NCBI GenBank assembly: GCA_026985495.1
Contig: JALSQJ010000163.1
Location: 1-9,690 of the forward strand
Source: Campylobacteraceae bacterium
Lineage (GTDB): Bacteria > Campylobacterota > Campylobacteria > Campylobacterales > Sulfurovaceae
DNA: 9,690 nt
Direction: 5' to 3'
Positions 1 through 6,062 of the stretch are shown here, piece by piece; the first letter of the stretch is position 1, and each line of letters starts with the position of its first letter. Made by a program: the position numbers and the translations under genes. The notes beneath the pieces are model-generated. The model searched no databases. It was not told the origin of the DNA and saw only the letters and a program-made list of their open reading frames with translations.

Positions 1-79
1 ATTTTGAGCCGTATAACGGAATTGCTCAGTCCGACATGCACATAGCTCCGACTACTCCAGTCGAAACCAAGTCGCCCCC
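1..79 (-). ncRNA. ssrA: tmRNA (transfer-messenger RNA), 5' portion, runs off the left edge
   Basis: The minus strand from 79 begins GGGGGCGACTTGGTTTCGAC, the conserved 5' end of bacterial tmRNA. This stretch forms the acceptor-stem half and D-loop-like part of the tRNA-like domain. tmRNA with SmpB and alanyl-charged 3' end rescues stalled ribosomes and tags the nascent peptide for proteolysis. The later sequence (GTCGGAGC...GCATGTCGGACTGAGC) fits the layout of Campylobacterota tmRNA. The resume codon, tag reading frame, pseudoknots and 3' CCA end lie outside the window, so only about the first 79 nt are seen. A strong promoter lies just upstream, and the transcript probably starts near 112-113, giving a short leader that must be removed, normally by RNase P, to make the mature 5' end. 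The start at 79 is set by homology and could be off by one base. Confidence 0.95.
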
Positions 80-86
80 ATATTCT

Positions 87-108
87 TGTAGAGAAGCAAT
101 TCTCTACA
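87..108 (-). other. Hairpin in the pre-tmRNA leader
   Basis: A perfect 9-bp inverted repeat (87-95 with 100-108) encloses a 4-nt loop, which reads UUGC in the minus-strand transcript. It sits between the predicted ssrA start (about 112) and the mature tmRNA 5' end (79), so it should be the folded part of the precursor leader. There is no T-run on either side, so it is unlikely to be a classic terminator. A role in RNase processing or leader stability is inference. Confidence 0.6.
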
Positions 109-119
109 GAGGAATGTTT

Positions 120-148
120 ATTATAACACAAACTTAATTTGTTGTCAA
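120..148 (-). promoter_or_regulatory. Perfect-consensus sigma70 promoter for ssrA
   Basis: On the minus strand TTGACA (143-148) and TATAAT (120-125) are separated by exactly 17 nt (126-142), a full match to the sigma70 consensus. That fits a highly expressed stable RNA. The predicted start is near 112-113. The -35 hexamer contains the TGA stop codon of the upstream coiled-coil gene (145-147), so this gene and promoter are packed with an overlap. Confidence 0.88.
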
Positions 149-411
149 GAAGCTTTAAGTTCTCTCTCTTCTATAAACTCCTCTATTCCAAAAGTTTTAG
201 CTACTCTTAAAGCAATATCTTCTAACTCTAAATCCTTCATCTCATCTTCCTCTTTAAGCCTTGCAATCTCTTGATTTAATCTTGCTTCAACAGCATCACT
301 TGCAGCAACTTTCTCTTTTAAAAGACGGTTCTCCTCTTTTAACTGCTCGTACTTCTCTATCATCAATGATATTTTACTATCTAACTCTTCTAAAGCTGTA
401 TTTTTTACCAT
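145..411 (-). CDS. Small coiled-coil protein of unknown function (ZapB-like in build)
   Basis: This encodes an 88-residue, highly charged protein. Residues 5-65 are rich in Glu, Lys and Leu with heptad-like spacing (LEELDSKISLMIEKYEQLKEENRLLKEK is the core), predicting one long parallel coiled coil followed by a short C-terminal helix (ALRVAKTFGIEEFIEE). It has no signal peptide or membrane segment, so it should be cytoplasmic. Length and composition resemble ZapB-type cell-division coiled coils, but such proteins cannot be assigned by composition, so no function is claimed. The start is supported by an upstream TAGGAA ribosome site. It lies downstream of trpA by 60 bp but has its own extended -10 promoter. 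Its stop codon lies inside the -35 box of ssrA. Confidence 0.8.
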   Translation of the reverse strand: MVKNTALEELDSKISLMIEKYEQLKEENRLLKEKVAASDAVEARLNQEIARLKEEDEMKDLELEDIALRVAKTFGIEEFIEERELKAS

Positions 412-452
412 GTTTTATTCCTAATTATTTATTTTAAGTTTAATGTAAAAAA

Positions 453-461
453 ATTATAGCA
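453..461 (-). promoter_or_regulatory. Extended -10 promoter for the coiled-coil gene
   Basis: The minus strand carries TGCTATAAT, a perfect extended -10 (TGnTATAAT), with TATAAT at 453-458. The predicted start near 446 gives a leader of about 35 nt to the start codon at 411. No good -35 hexamer is visible, as is common in Campylobacterota promoters. The site lies in the short gap after trpA, suggesting independent expression. Confidence 0.6.
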
Positions 462-471
462 TATTTTTTCA

Positions 472-1212
472 CTATTCATTAATTTTTTCTTTAATTTCTT
501 TGGCTAAATTGGATATTTTATCAATTTTTTGAATACCATTAAGTGTTTCGTCTAAAAGTACTTTTACAAATGCCGAACCAACAATAACACCATCAGCACC
601 TTCTGCTTTATCTTTTGCTGTCTTCTCATTAACTCCAAATCCGACATAGAGAGGTGTTTTTGTATGCTCTTTAATGGTTGTAATAATAGGTTGTAAATCT
701 TCACTTCTCCCTGAACCTGTAATTCCTGCGTAAGCTACTAAGTAAATAAACTTTTGAGAATTGGTTACAATCTCTTTAATACGCTCTTTACTATCTGTTG
801 GAGCAATAAAATCTATGAGAGCTAAATTTGCCTCTTTCATCATGGGTTTGTATGCTCGTGCCTCTTCAAGTGGTAAATCAGGGATAATAAACCCATTTAC
901 CCCACTCTGCTTTGCTTGATTGATAAAAAGCTCCATACCTTTGTGGTAAAAAGGGTTAAAGTAACCCATCCATAAAGTATCAATATGTGGAGCTATCTCT
1001 TTAGAAGCCTTAAACAGATGCTCTAATTTAAAACCATTTTGTAATGCTTTTAGGTTTGCTTTTTCTACAATAGGACCATCGGCAACAGGGTCTGAAAATG
1101 GCATTCCAAGCTCTAAAGTGTCAACTCCTGCTTGGGCTAAGGCTAATGCCATATCTACAGTAAACTCTAACGACGGATAACCAGTGGTAATATATGCAAC
1201 TAACTTTTTCAA
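472..1212 (-). CDS. trpA: Tryptophan synthase alpha chain
   Basis: This subunit cleaves indole-3-glycerol phosphate to indole and glyceraldehyde 3-phosphate. Indole is then channelled to the TrpB subunit, which condenses it with serine to make tryptophan. The 246-residue TIM barrel carries the family signature LELGMPFSDPVADGP, with catalytic Glu34 and Asp45 (equivalent to Glu49 and Asp60 of the enteric enzyme). The loop-6 region YAGITGSGR is near residues 160-170, and the phosphate-binding end GFGVN...ADGVIVGSAF is near 190-215. It is about 20 residues shorter than the E. coli protein, with the deletion at the N-terminus before the first strand. The start follows a GAAAGAG-type ribosome site. 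trpB is not in the window. The gene is divergent from panB and has a TATAAT box close upstream. Confidence 0.96.
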   Translation of the reverse strand: MKKLVAYITTGYPSLEFTVDMALALAQAGVDTLELGMPFSDPVADGPIVEKANLKALQNGFKLEHLFKASKEIAPHIDTLWMGYFNPFYHKGMELFINQAKQSGVNGFIIPDLPLEEARAYKPMMKEANLALIDFIAPTDSKERIKEIVTNSQKFIYLVAYAGITGSGRSEDLQPIITTIKEHTKTPLYVGFGVNEKTAKDKAEGADGVIVGSAFVKVLLDETLNGIQKIDKISNLAKEIKEKINE

Positions 1213-1235
1213 TGTAAACTCTTTCTAAAAAATTG

Positions 1236-1263
1236 TTGATATTATACATTTTTTAGATAAAAT
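1236..1263 (+). promoter_or_regulatory. Candidate promoter for the panB-ruvB-permease operon
   Basis: TTGATA (1236-1241) and TAAAAT (1258-1263) are spaced by 16 nt, and the predicted start near 1270 lies just upstream of the panB ribosome site. This promoter physically overlaps the trpA -10 box on the other strand. Confidence 0.5.
1241..1246 (-). promoter_or_regulatory. Candidate -10 box for trpA
   Basis: TATAAT on the minus strand lies 29 bp upstream of the trpA start codon, giving a predicted start near 1234 and a leader of about 22 nt. No convincing -35 is seen. There is no room for a trp leader peptide or attenuator hairpin in this short leader. Confidence 0.5.
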
Positions 1264-1293
1264 CACTTCAATTAGATGAATAAGGTAAAGATT

Positions 1294-2106
1294 ATGAGTA
1301 TTCATACCAAAAAAGTTGCGAAAAAAGTAACTTTAACAACTATTTCAAAGATGAAAGGTGTAGAGCCTATTACCATGATAACGGCTTACGATGCCCTTTT
1401 TGCAAAACTCTTTGATGGCAATGTTGATATGATTTTAGTAGGAGATAGTCTAAACATGAGTTTTTTAGGAAAAGATGACACGCTCTCTGCCACCATGGAT
1501 CAGATGATTTACCATACACAAGCAGTTTGTAATGGAGCATCACTACCTCTAATTGTTTTAGATATGCCTTTTGGCTCATATACAACTCCTCAAAAAGCTG
1601 TAGAGAATGCTACTCGTGCCTACCAAGAGACAAATGCACAAGCCGTTAAGATAGAGGGTGGAAAAGAGAGGGCACACATTGTTAAAGCACTTAGTGAGAA
1701 CTCCATTGCTGTTTTAGGTCACATTGGGCTAATGCCTCAATTTGTTCGTGCCGATGGTGGATACAGAGTAAGGGGTAAAGATAAAACTGATATTGCATCA
1801 TTAGTAGAAGATGCAAAAGCACTAGAAGCAGCAGGTGCATTTGCCATTGTAGTTGAGGGTGTCAAGAGTGAAGCAGCAGAAGCAATTACCTCTGCTATTA
1901 ATATTCCTACTATAGGTATTGGTGCAGGATTAGAGTGCGATGGTCAAGTGTTGGTATGGTCAGATATGTTTGGTTTTTTTGAAGCATTTAAACCAAAATT
2001 TGTAAAAGAGTACTGTAGTGGTGCAAAACTTATTCGTGAAAATTTAGAAAAATATACCTCTGAAGTGAAAAGTAGAGAGTTTCCAAGTAAGGAATATACC
2101 TATTAG
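1294..2106 (+). CDS. panB: 3-methyl-2-oxobutanoate hydroxymethyltransferase
   Basis: PanB transfers a hydroxymethyl group from 5,10-methylenetetrahydrofolate to alpha-ketoisovalerate, making ketopantoate, the first committed step to pantothenate and coenzyme A. Counting from 1294, the Mg2+ ligands are visible as Asp51 (VGDSL), Asp90 (LDMPFGS) and Glu121 (KIEGG). The catalytic Glu is Glu188 (VVEGV). Other hallmarks are TAYDALFA (30-37) and GHIGLMPQ (142-149). I chose the ATG at 1294 because TAAGG lies 8-9 nt upstream. An earlier in-frame ATG at 1276 would add six residues but has no ribosome site and a nearly leaderless position. The 270-residue length matches the family. The gene abuts ruvB with no intergenic base. 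Confidence 0.96.
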   Translation: MSIHTKKVAKKVTLTTISKMKGVEPITMITAYDALFAKLFDGNVDMILVGDSLNMSFLGKDDTLSATMDQMIYHTQAVCNGASLPLIVLDMPFGSYTTPQKAVENATRAYQETNAQAVKIEGGKERAHIVKALSENSIAVLGHIGLMPQFVRADGGYRVRGKDKTDIASLVEDAKALEAAGAFAIVVEGVKSEAAEAITSAINIPTIGIGAGLECDGQVLVWSDMFGFFEAFKPKFVKEYCSGAKLIRENLEKYTSEVKSREFPSKEYTY

Positions 2107-3099
2107 ATGGAACGTATAGTAGATATAGAAAAATTTGACAATGAGTATATTGAAGAGGTCTCTCTACGCCCATCTTCATGGGACGAATACATTGGACAAG
2201 AACAGATAAAAAAGAATCTAAAAGTATTTATTGAGGCATCAAAAAAGAGAGAAGAAGCACTTGACCATATTCTTTTTTTTGGACCCCCTGGGCTTGGTAA
2301 GACTACCATTGCCAACCTAATTGCAACCGAAATGAATGCACAAATTAAGACCACAGCTGCACCTATGATTGAGAAGTCTGGTGACTTAGCAGCAATTTTG
2401 ACCAATATTGAAGAGGGTGATATTCTATTTATAGATGAGATTCACCGAATGTCTCCTGCTATTGAGGAGATACTCTACTCAGCTATGGAGGACTTTAGAC
2501 TCGACATAATTATTGGCTCTGGTCCTGCAGCACAAACAGTAAAGATTGATTTACCACGCTTTACTTTAATTGGAGCTACTACTCGTGCGGGTATGCTCTC
2601 TCACCCACTTCGTGAACGGTTTGGAATGCACTTTCGTATGCAATTCTATTCGCCAGAGGAGTTAGCCGAAATTATTCGTTTAGCTTCGATTAAACTAGAC
2701 AAAGAGACTCAAAGCGATGCATCTCATGAGATTGCAAAAAGAAGCCGTGGAACACCAAGACTTGCCCTTAGGCTTTTAAGACGTGTTCGTGACTTTTCAG
2801 AGGTAGCAAATGAACAGAGTATCAATATTAAAACTACACGATATGCACTAAACCAACTAGGTGTCAATGATTTAGGATTTGATGAAGAGGATATTCGACT
2901 CTTAGAGTTTTTAATTGCCTCAAAAGGTCGTCCAGTAGGACTAAGTACCATTGCTGCTGCACTTAGTGAAGATGAGGAGACTATAGAAGATGTACTAGAG
3001 CCATACCTACTTGCCAATGGCTACATTGAACGAACATCTCGTGGACGTGTAGCTACCGAAAAATCTTATAGCTATTTTAGACTAGGAGAGAAAAAGTAA
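2107..3099 (+). CDS. ruvB: Holliday junction branch migration helicase RuvB
   Basis: RuvB is the hexameric AAA+ motor that, with RuvA, drives branch migration of Holliday junctions during recombinational repair. The 330-residue protein shows Walker A GPPGLGKT (59-66), Walker B LFIDEIH (about 107-113), sensor 1 GATTRAG (156-162) and the arginine-finger segment LRERFG (168-173). The sensor 2 region [13 protein letters not shown] follows, then a C-terminal winged helix with [13 protein letters not shown] and a basic wing (ERTSRGR) for DNA contact. All motifs are intact. The start codon directly follows the panB TAG. An AAGGA lies 13 nt upstream, a long spacing, so translation is probably coupled to panB. 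Its stop overlaps the next start codon in TAATG. ruvA and ruvC are not in this window. Confidence 0.97.
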   Translation: MERIVDIEKFDNEYIEEVSLRPSSWDEYIGQEQIKKNLKVFIEASKKREEALDHILFFGPPGLGKTTIANLIATEMNAQIKTTAAPMIEKSGDLAAILTNIEEGDILFIDEIHRMSPAIEEILYSAMEDFRLDIIIGSGPAAQTVKIDLPRFTLIGATTRAGMLSHPLRERFGMHFRMQFYSPEELAEIIRLASIKLDKETQSDASHEIAKRSRGTPRLALRLLRRVRDFSEVANEQSINIKTTRYALNQLGVNDLGFDEEDIRLLEFLIASKGRPVGLSTIAAALSEDEETIEDVLEPYLLANGYIERTSRGRVATEKSYSYFRLGEKK

Positions 3100-4130
3100 T
3101 GCTAAAAAAAAATGACTATATTATTGCTCTTCTTTTTGCTTTTGCTATGATTGGAGCCTACTCTATTTACCAACCTTTTCTACTCTCAATGGTAGTAGCA
3201 CTTCTTCTAACTATGGCAACAGCCAATATTCAACACAATATGAGCATAAGAATTGACTCTGAACAGCTCTCTGCTATTATTTTAACAGTACTTCTTTTTA
3301 TTATTCTATTTGTACCTATTATCTACATTGCAACTATTGGGGTTCAAGCAGTTGTCTCTTTTGATGTGCAAATTGTGACCAAAATAACCTCTAAAATTAT
3401 TGAACTTACAAAAGAGAGTCCCTTTATGCACAAGTGGGCTGTTGAGTACTTGGATAATGAACAGATTATAGAGACCATAAAAACCTCTATGGATACCATT
3501 ACCCAAGCAGGAACACAAGGGGTTAGTTTTATTAAAAATGTCTTTTTTGTGATTGTTTTTTACTATATACTTAACCGTTATGCTGACAAACTTTTTGCTC
3601 TATTAACCTCATTTTTACCAATGAATGATGAAGAGGGGAATAAGATTTTAAAAGAGATATCTTCAACTATGGAGATTGTTTTTTACTCCATTATTGTGAC
3701 TGCTATATTTGAGGGTTTACTTTTTGGAATTGTTATCTCTTTTTTTGGCTACAATGGTCTATTATTTGGAATGATTTATGGATTTGCATCACTAATTCCA
3801 TTTATTGGAGGAACAATTGTCTGGCTACCTCTATCTTTACATCTATGGGTCAATACAAGTGCTAACTCTGCTCTAATATTAGCTATATATTCAATTGTTA
3901 TCATATCTATTGTTGCTGATACTTTTATTAAACCAATGATTATACGCTACATCAAAGATGATATTCTTCATAGTTCTGCTCGTATTAATGAGCTAATTAT
4001 TTTCTTCTCTATTCTTGCAGGAATGAGTAGTTATGGTTTTTGGGGAATGATTTTAGGTCCAGCAATTACTTCATTTTTAATTGCTATCTCTAAAATATAT
4101 ATTGAACTTTATGGAAAAGAGACGCTATAG
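3099..4130 (+). CDS. AI-2E/PerM-family membrane protein (UPF0118)
   Basis: A 343-residue polytopic inner-membrane protein with about eight hydrophobic segments. Two are at the N-terminus (about 7-43) and one at about 58-82. A soluble, amphipathic stretch follows (about 90-140), then segments at about 143-160, 193-216, 218-248, 256-275 and 297-335. Family hallmarks are the SLIPFIGGTIVWLP block (231-244), DTFIKPMII (274-282) and GFWGMILGPAITSF (313-325). The family includes the proposed autoinducer-2 exporter TqsA and Na+/H+ or permease-like members such as PerM, so the name does not fix the substrate, and quorum signalling here is unproven. An AGGAG ribosome site precedes the start, which overlaps the ruvB stop by one base. 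The gene closes the operon, and its TAG stop forms the base of the hairpin that follows. Confidence 0.92.
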   Translation: MLKKNDYIIALLFAFAMIGAYSIYQPFLLSMVVALLLTMATANIQHNMSIRIDSEQLSAIILTVLLFIILFVPIIYIATIGVQAVVSFDVQIVTKITSKIIELTKESPFMHKWAVEYLDNEQIIETIKTSMDTITQAGTQGVSFIKNVFFVIVFYYILNRYADKLFALLTSFLPMNDEEGNKILKEISSTMEIVFYSIIVTAIFEGLLFGIVISFFGYNGLLFGMIYGFASLIPFIGGTIVWLPLSLHLWVNTSANSALILAIYSIVIISIVADTFIKPMIIRYIKDDILHSSARINELIIFFSILAGMSSYGFWGMILGPAITSFLIAISKIYIELYGKETL

Positions 4131-4164
4131 CACTATGTGTAGTCACTGACTACACATAGTGCTA
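4128..4164. terminator. Bidirectional hairpin between convergent genes, stem formed from both stop codons
   Basis: Positions 4128-4144 pair perfectly with 4148-4164, a 17-bp stem with a 3-nt loop (ACT). The outermost three base pairs are the TAG stop of the permease gene (4128-4130) and the TAG stop of the outer-membrane protein gene on the other strand (4162-4164). It is symmetric, so it can fold in transcripts from both sides. There is no strong T-run on either flank, so it may act as a U-tract-poor terminator or as a 3'-end stabiliser or roadblock for both messages. Confidence 0.72.
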
Positions 4165-4899
4165 AAAATCGTAAGTAATACCAAAGTTAACTGTATCTAA
4201 ATCTGGTGAGCCTGACTTTTGAACTAGTCGTTCATAGTCGGCAAAGAGTCCCCAGCCACCCTCTTGGTCACCATAACCATCAAAAGTTCGAGAGTATCGA
4301 CCCTCTTTAGGAACATCTGAAGCTAAATCATACTCAACACCAGCACCCCATGCAAAAGTTTCAGCATCTACATGCCGTTTTATCCCTTGAGTTGTTGTTT
4401 TTGCATATCCTGCTAATCCATAAAGATTAAAATCTCTACTTAGAGGATACATTGGTTTTAAAAATACTCCATAGTGTTTAATTTTACCACCATCAGATTT
4501 CCAATTAGTACGAATACCTCTAGCCTCTAAACCTACATATTGATTAAAATCATAACCTAAACGACCTATCAAACCTGCTGTTTTATCTGGGTCACCTTTA
4601 CTTGTTGTGCAACCACATTTAGGGTCATATCGTCCTGCTGTTAAACCTAAACCAACATATAGTCCCAAAGGGATAATATTTTCAACAGGTTTAGGAACTA
4701 CAACAGGAATAGGCTTAGGTTTTGGAGCTACTACCACAGGTTCAACATACTCTTCAATAGGTGCCTCTTCAACAGGTACTTCTTCAATAGGCACTTCAAC
4801 TATCTCATTTTCATACACAGGAGGTAAAATATCTCCTCCTGCATAACCTAAACTACTCAAGACTACTGTTGAGAGTAATACTATATTTAATTTTTTCAA
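4162..4899 (-). CDS. Outer-membrane beta-barrel protein with Glu/Pro-Lys/Pro spacer
   Basis: This encodes 245 residues. A Sec signal peptide (MKKLNIVLLS, cleavage probably after GYA near residue 20) is followed by an unusual spacer. Residues 27-53 are acidic and proline-rich, with three pentads VPIEE, VPVEE and APIEE (36-50). Residues 58-72 are lysine/proline-rich (APKPKPIPVVVPKP). From about 77 to the end alternating strands (LGLYVGLGLTAGRY, GLIGRLGYDF, YVGLEARGI, NLYGLAGYA, WGAGVEYDL, GLFADYERL) end in FGITYDF. The terminal Phe and the alternation are typical of 8-stranded OmpA/OmpW-like barrels recognised by BamA. A Cys-Gly-Cys (95-97) falls in a predicted surface loop. Function is unknown; it may be structural or adhesive. 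It has its own promoter and a TAGGAG ribosome site. Confidence 0.85.
   Translation of the reverse strand: MKKLNIVLLSTVVLSSLGYAGGDILPPVYENEIVEVPIEEVPVEEAPIEEYVEPVVVAPKPKPIPVVVPKPVENIIPLGLYVGLGLTAGRYDPKCGCTTSKGDPDKTAGLIGRLGYDFNQYVGLEARGIRTNWKSDGGKIKHYGVFLKPMYPLSRDFNLYGLAGYAKTTTQGIKRHVDAETFAWGAGVEYDLASDVPKEGRYSRTFDGYGDQEGGWGLFADYERLVQKSGSPDLDTVNFGITYDF
4750..4794 (-). repeat. Three 15-bp tandem repeats encoding xPxEE pentads
   Basis: Within the outer-membrane protein gene, codons 36-50 are three diverged copies of a 15-bp unit encoding VPIEE, VPVEE and APIEE. In-frame tandem units like these can expand or contract by slippage without breaking the frame, so spacer length may vary between strains. 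Confidence 0.65.
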
Positions 4900-4929
4900 A
4901 TTTAACTCCTATATTATAAATAAGAGAGC

Positions 4930-4938
4930 ATTATAACA
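4930..4938 (-). promoter_or_regulatory. Extended -10 promoter for the outer-membrane protein gene
   Basis: The minus strand reads TGTTATAAT, a perfect extended -10 motif, with TATAAT at 4930-4935. The predicted start near 4923 gives a leader of about 24 nt containing TAGGAG before the ATG at 4899. A 9-bp-arm AT-only inverted repeat (4953-4972) covers the -35 zone. Confidence 0.6.
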
Positions 4939-4952
4939 TTTTTAAATTACAC

Positions 4953-4972
4953 AATATATAACATTATATATT
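4953..4972. repeat. AT-rich inverted repeat in the -35 zone of the outer-membrane protein promoter
   Basis: AATATATAA (4953-4961) and TTATATATT (4964-4972) form a perfect dyad of 9-bp arms with a 2-bp centre. It overlaps the place where a -35 element would sit, so it could be an operator. The low-complexity AT composition makes chance occurrence quite possible. Confidence 0.35.
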
Positions 4973-5001
4973 AATAAAAAATATAAATTTCATTATAAGT
5001 A

Positions 5002-5826
5002 TTATATAGGTTTAGATGTTGAACTTTTTTTAATAAAAAAGTAAACCCCAATAGAGATAATAACCATAATAAAACTCTGCACCTGTCCCATAGTTAACCA
5101 ACCTCCATAGAGATAACCCAACTGAATATCTGGCATTCTCCAAAACTCTACAATAAATCGTACTGTTCCATAGAGTACTCCATATATTCCAATTAATGCC
5201 CCATCAAAAGCTCTTCTCTCTCTATATAGATAAAGAATAATAGCTATTACAATACCCTCTAAAAATCCTTCATAGAGTTGAGAGGGGTGTCGAAGTACGC
5301 CATCTACATAGATTCCCCATGGAACATCTGTTACACGACCTACCAACTCTTGATTTAAAAAGTTACCAATACGACCAAATACAAACCCAACAGGAACAGA
5401 GAGAGCTACAACATCTAAAATTTTAAAAATAACTCCATGGTTACGACGAGCATATAGATAAGAGGCTATAGTAGCCCCAACTACAGCACCATGATAACTC
5501 ATACCTCTAATTCCCACAAACTCTCCATTTTGAAATGGATTAAAAATTTGCCACGGGTGTGATAGGTAATAACTGGTATTTGAGTCATAAAAGAGAATAT
5601 ACCAAACTCTAGCACCCAAAATAATTCCTATCTCTATCCATATAAAATAGTTATCTATAGTATCTTCAGCAATAGGCATATTATCTTTTTTAATAATCCA
5701 TTTTGCAAACCATAATGCAGTTAATAGTGCAGAGATATACATAATTCCATACCAGTGAACAGATATAAATCCTAAATCTAAGGCAATAGGGTTAAAATGC
5801 TCATATATGTGGTTCCAATATTCCAT
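5002..5826 (-). CDS. lgt: Prolipoprotein diacylglyceryl transferase
   Basis: Lgt moves a diacylglyceryl group from phosphatidylglycerol to the lipobox cysteine of prolipoproteins in the inner membrane, the first step of lipoprotein maturation. The 274-residue polytopic protein has about seven membrane segments. The signature is GRIGNFLNQELVGR (151-164), with the essential Arg152, Asn155 and Gly163. The other conserved elements are GMSYHG (108-113, with the His matching E. coli His103), RHPSQLYEG (179-187), the RFIVEFWR.PD block (223-233) and LTMGQ near 245-249. All key residues are present. The start at 5826 is preceded by an AAAGGA ribosome site. It is transcribed away from the response-regulator operon. 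The lipoprotein encoded at 8067-8909 is a predicted substrate. Confidence 0.96.
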   Translation of the reverse strand: MEYWNHIYEHFNPIALDLGFISVHWYGIMYISALLTALWFAKWIIKKDNMPIAEDTIDNYFIWIEIGIILGARVWYILFYDSNTSYYLSHPWQIFNPFQNGEFVGIRGMSYHGAVVGATIASYLYARRNHGVIFKILDVVALSVPVGFVFGRIGNFLNQELVGRVTDVPWGIYVDGVLRHPSQLYEGFLEGIVIAIILYLYRERRAFDGALIGIYGVLYGTVRFIVEFWRMPDIQLGYLYGGWLTMGQVQSFIMVIISIGVYFFIKKSSTSKPI

Positions 5827-5866
5827 AGCAATCCTTTTTATTGTTTATAAGTATATCATGATAGAC

Positions 5867-5899
5867 CATTAACTATTCATTAATTATTCATTGTTTGAT
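5867..5899. repeat. 11-bp direct repeats, possible response-regulator box
   Basis: CATTAACTATT (5867-5877) is followed at once by CATTAATTATT (5878-5888), matching at 10 of 11 positions, and then by a weaker third unit beginning CATTGTTTGAT (5889-5899). An 11-bp period places the units on one face of the helix, as in OmpR/PhoB-family binding sites. An OmpR-family regulator is encoded about 230 bp away, and the repeats lie between the lgt -10 box and the lgt start. Binding by that regulator is inference. Confidence 0.4.
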
Positions 5900-5922
5900 T
5901 ATTAATTCTACTCTATTATAAT
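5895..5922 (+). promoter_or_regulatory. Candidate promoter for a structured RNA upstream of the response regulator
   Basis: TTGATT (5895-5900) and TATAAT (5917-5922) are spaced by 16 nt on the plus strand. The predicted start near 5929 falls exactly at the base of a small hairpin (5929-5934 with 5941-5946), just before the large inverted repeat. The start lies more than 200 nt upstream of the response regulator gene. Confidence 0.45.
5915..5920 (-). promoter_or_regulatory. Candidate -10 box for lgt
   Basis: TATAAT on the minus strand gives a predicted start near 5908 and a leader of about 80 nt to the lgt start. That leader would include the 11-bp repeats. No convincing -35 lies at 16-18 bp. 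It interlocks with a TATAAT on the opposite strand (5917-5922). Confidence 0.45.
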
Positions 5923-5928
5923 ACGATT

Positions 5929-6062
5929 AAGAGAAACAAATCTCTTCAACATTGTTCACGAGATTAAGTATGTAATTGAACTCCTTTGAAATATACTCCC
6001 TTGATAGAACATATTTAGACCTCCTTTGTAATAGCCCTCGTGGACAATGTTGAGCATATTTT
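5929..6062 (+). ncRNA. Candidate structured RNA with three CUCC(U/C)UUG motifs
   Basis: Here, in the 305-bp gap between lgt and the response regulator, positions 5945-5962 pair with 6037-6054 (18 pairs, two of them G-U). Inside, 5964-5973 pair with 6009-6018 (10 pairs, two G-U). The unpaired parts hold CTCCTTTG (5981-5988), CTCCCTTG (5996-6003) and CTCCTTTG (6021-6028). The last is part of ACCTCCTTT (6019-6027), the same as the anti-Shine-Dalgarno tail of 16S rRNA. A 6-bp hairpin forms at the predicted 5' end. T-runs follow at 6059-6062 and 6076-6084. A small RNA pairing with ribosome sites, or a regulator-operon leader, would fit. Transcription from the minus strand is also possible, where the motifs become three AnGGA sites of CsrA type and a short reading frame with an ideal ribosome site appears. 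The strand is not proven and I recognise no known RNA family. Confidence 0.42.

Noticed and set aside
471..484. CTATTCATTAATT shared between the trpA 3' end and the 5873-5885 repeats
   Set aside because: In trpA it is coding sequence for the C-terminal residues. A 13-bp AT-rich match is expected by chance in DNA this AT-rich.
1370..1585. 71-codon minus-strand open frame opposite panB
   Set aside because: A shadow of a well-supported gene with no family resemblance.
2103..2405. 100-codon minus-strand open frame opposite ruvB
   Set aside because: It lies fully inside ruvB on the other strand. Its Ser/Ile-rich product has no recognisable domain, and ruvB is unmistakable.
2724..3017. 97-codon minus-strand open frame opposite the ruvB 3' half
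   Set aside because: A Ser-rich shadow of ruvB codons with no domain or ribosome site.
3306..3518. 70-codon minus-strand open frame opposite the permease gene
   Set aside because: It sits inside an intact membrane-protein gene and has no supporting signals.
4607..4846. 79-codon plus-strand open frame rich in Gly, Ser and Thr
   Set aside because: Its low-complexity product is the antisense of the proline/glutamate repeats of the outer-membrane protein.
5945..6054. The 110-bp inverted-repeat element as a miniature transposable element (MITE)
   Set aside because: No flanking target duplication is visible, there is no second copy in the window, and the internal stem and loop motifs fit an RNA better. 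A genome-wide copy search could reopen this.
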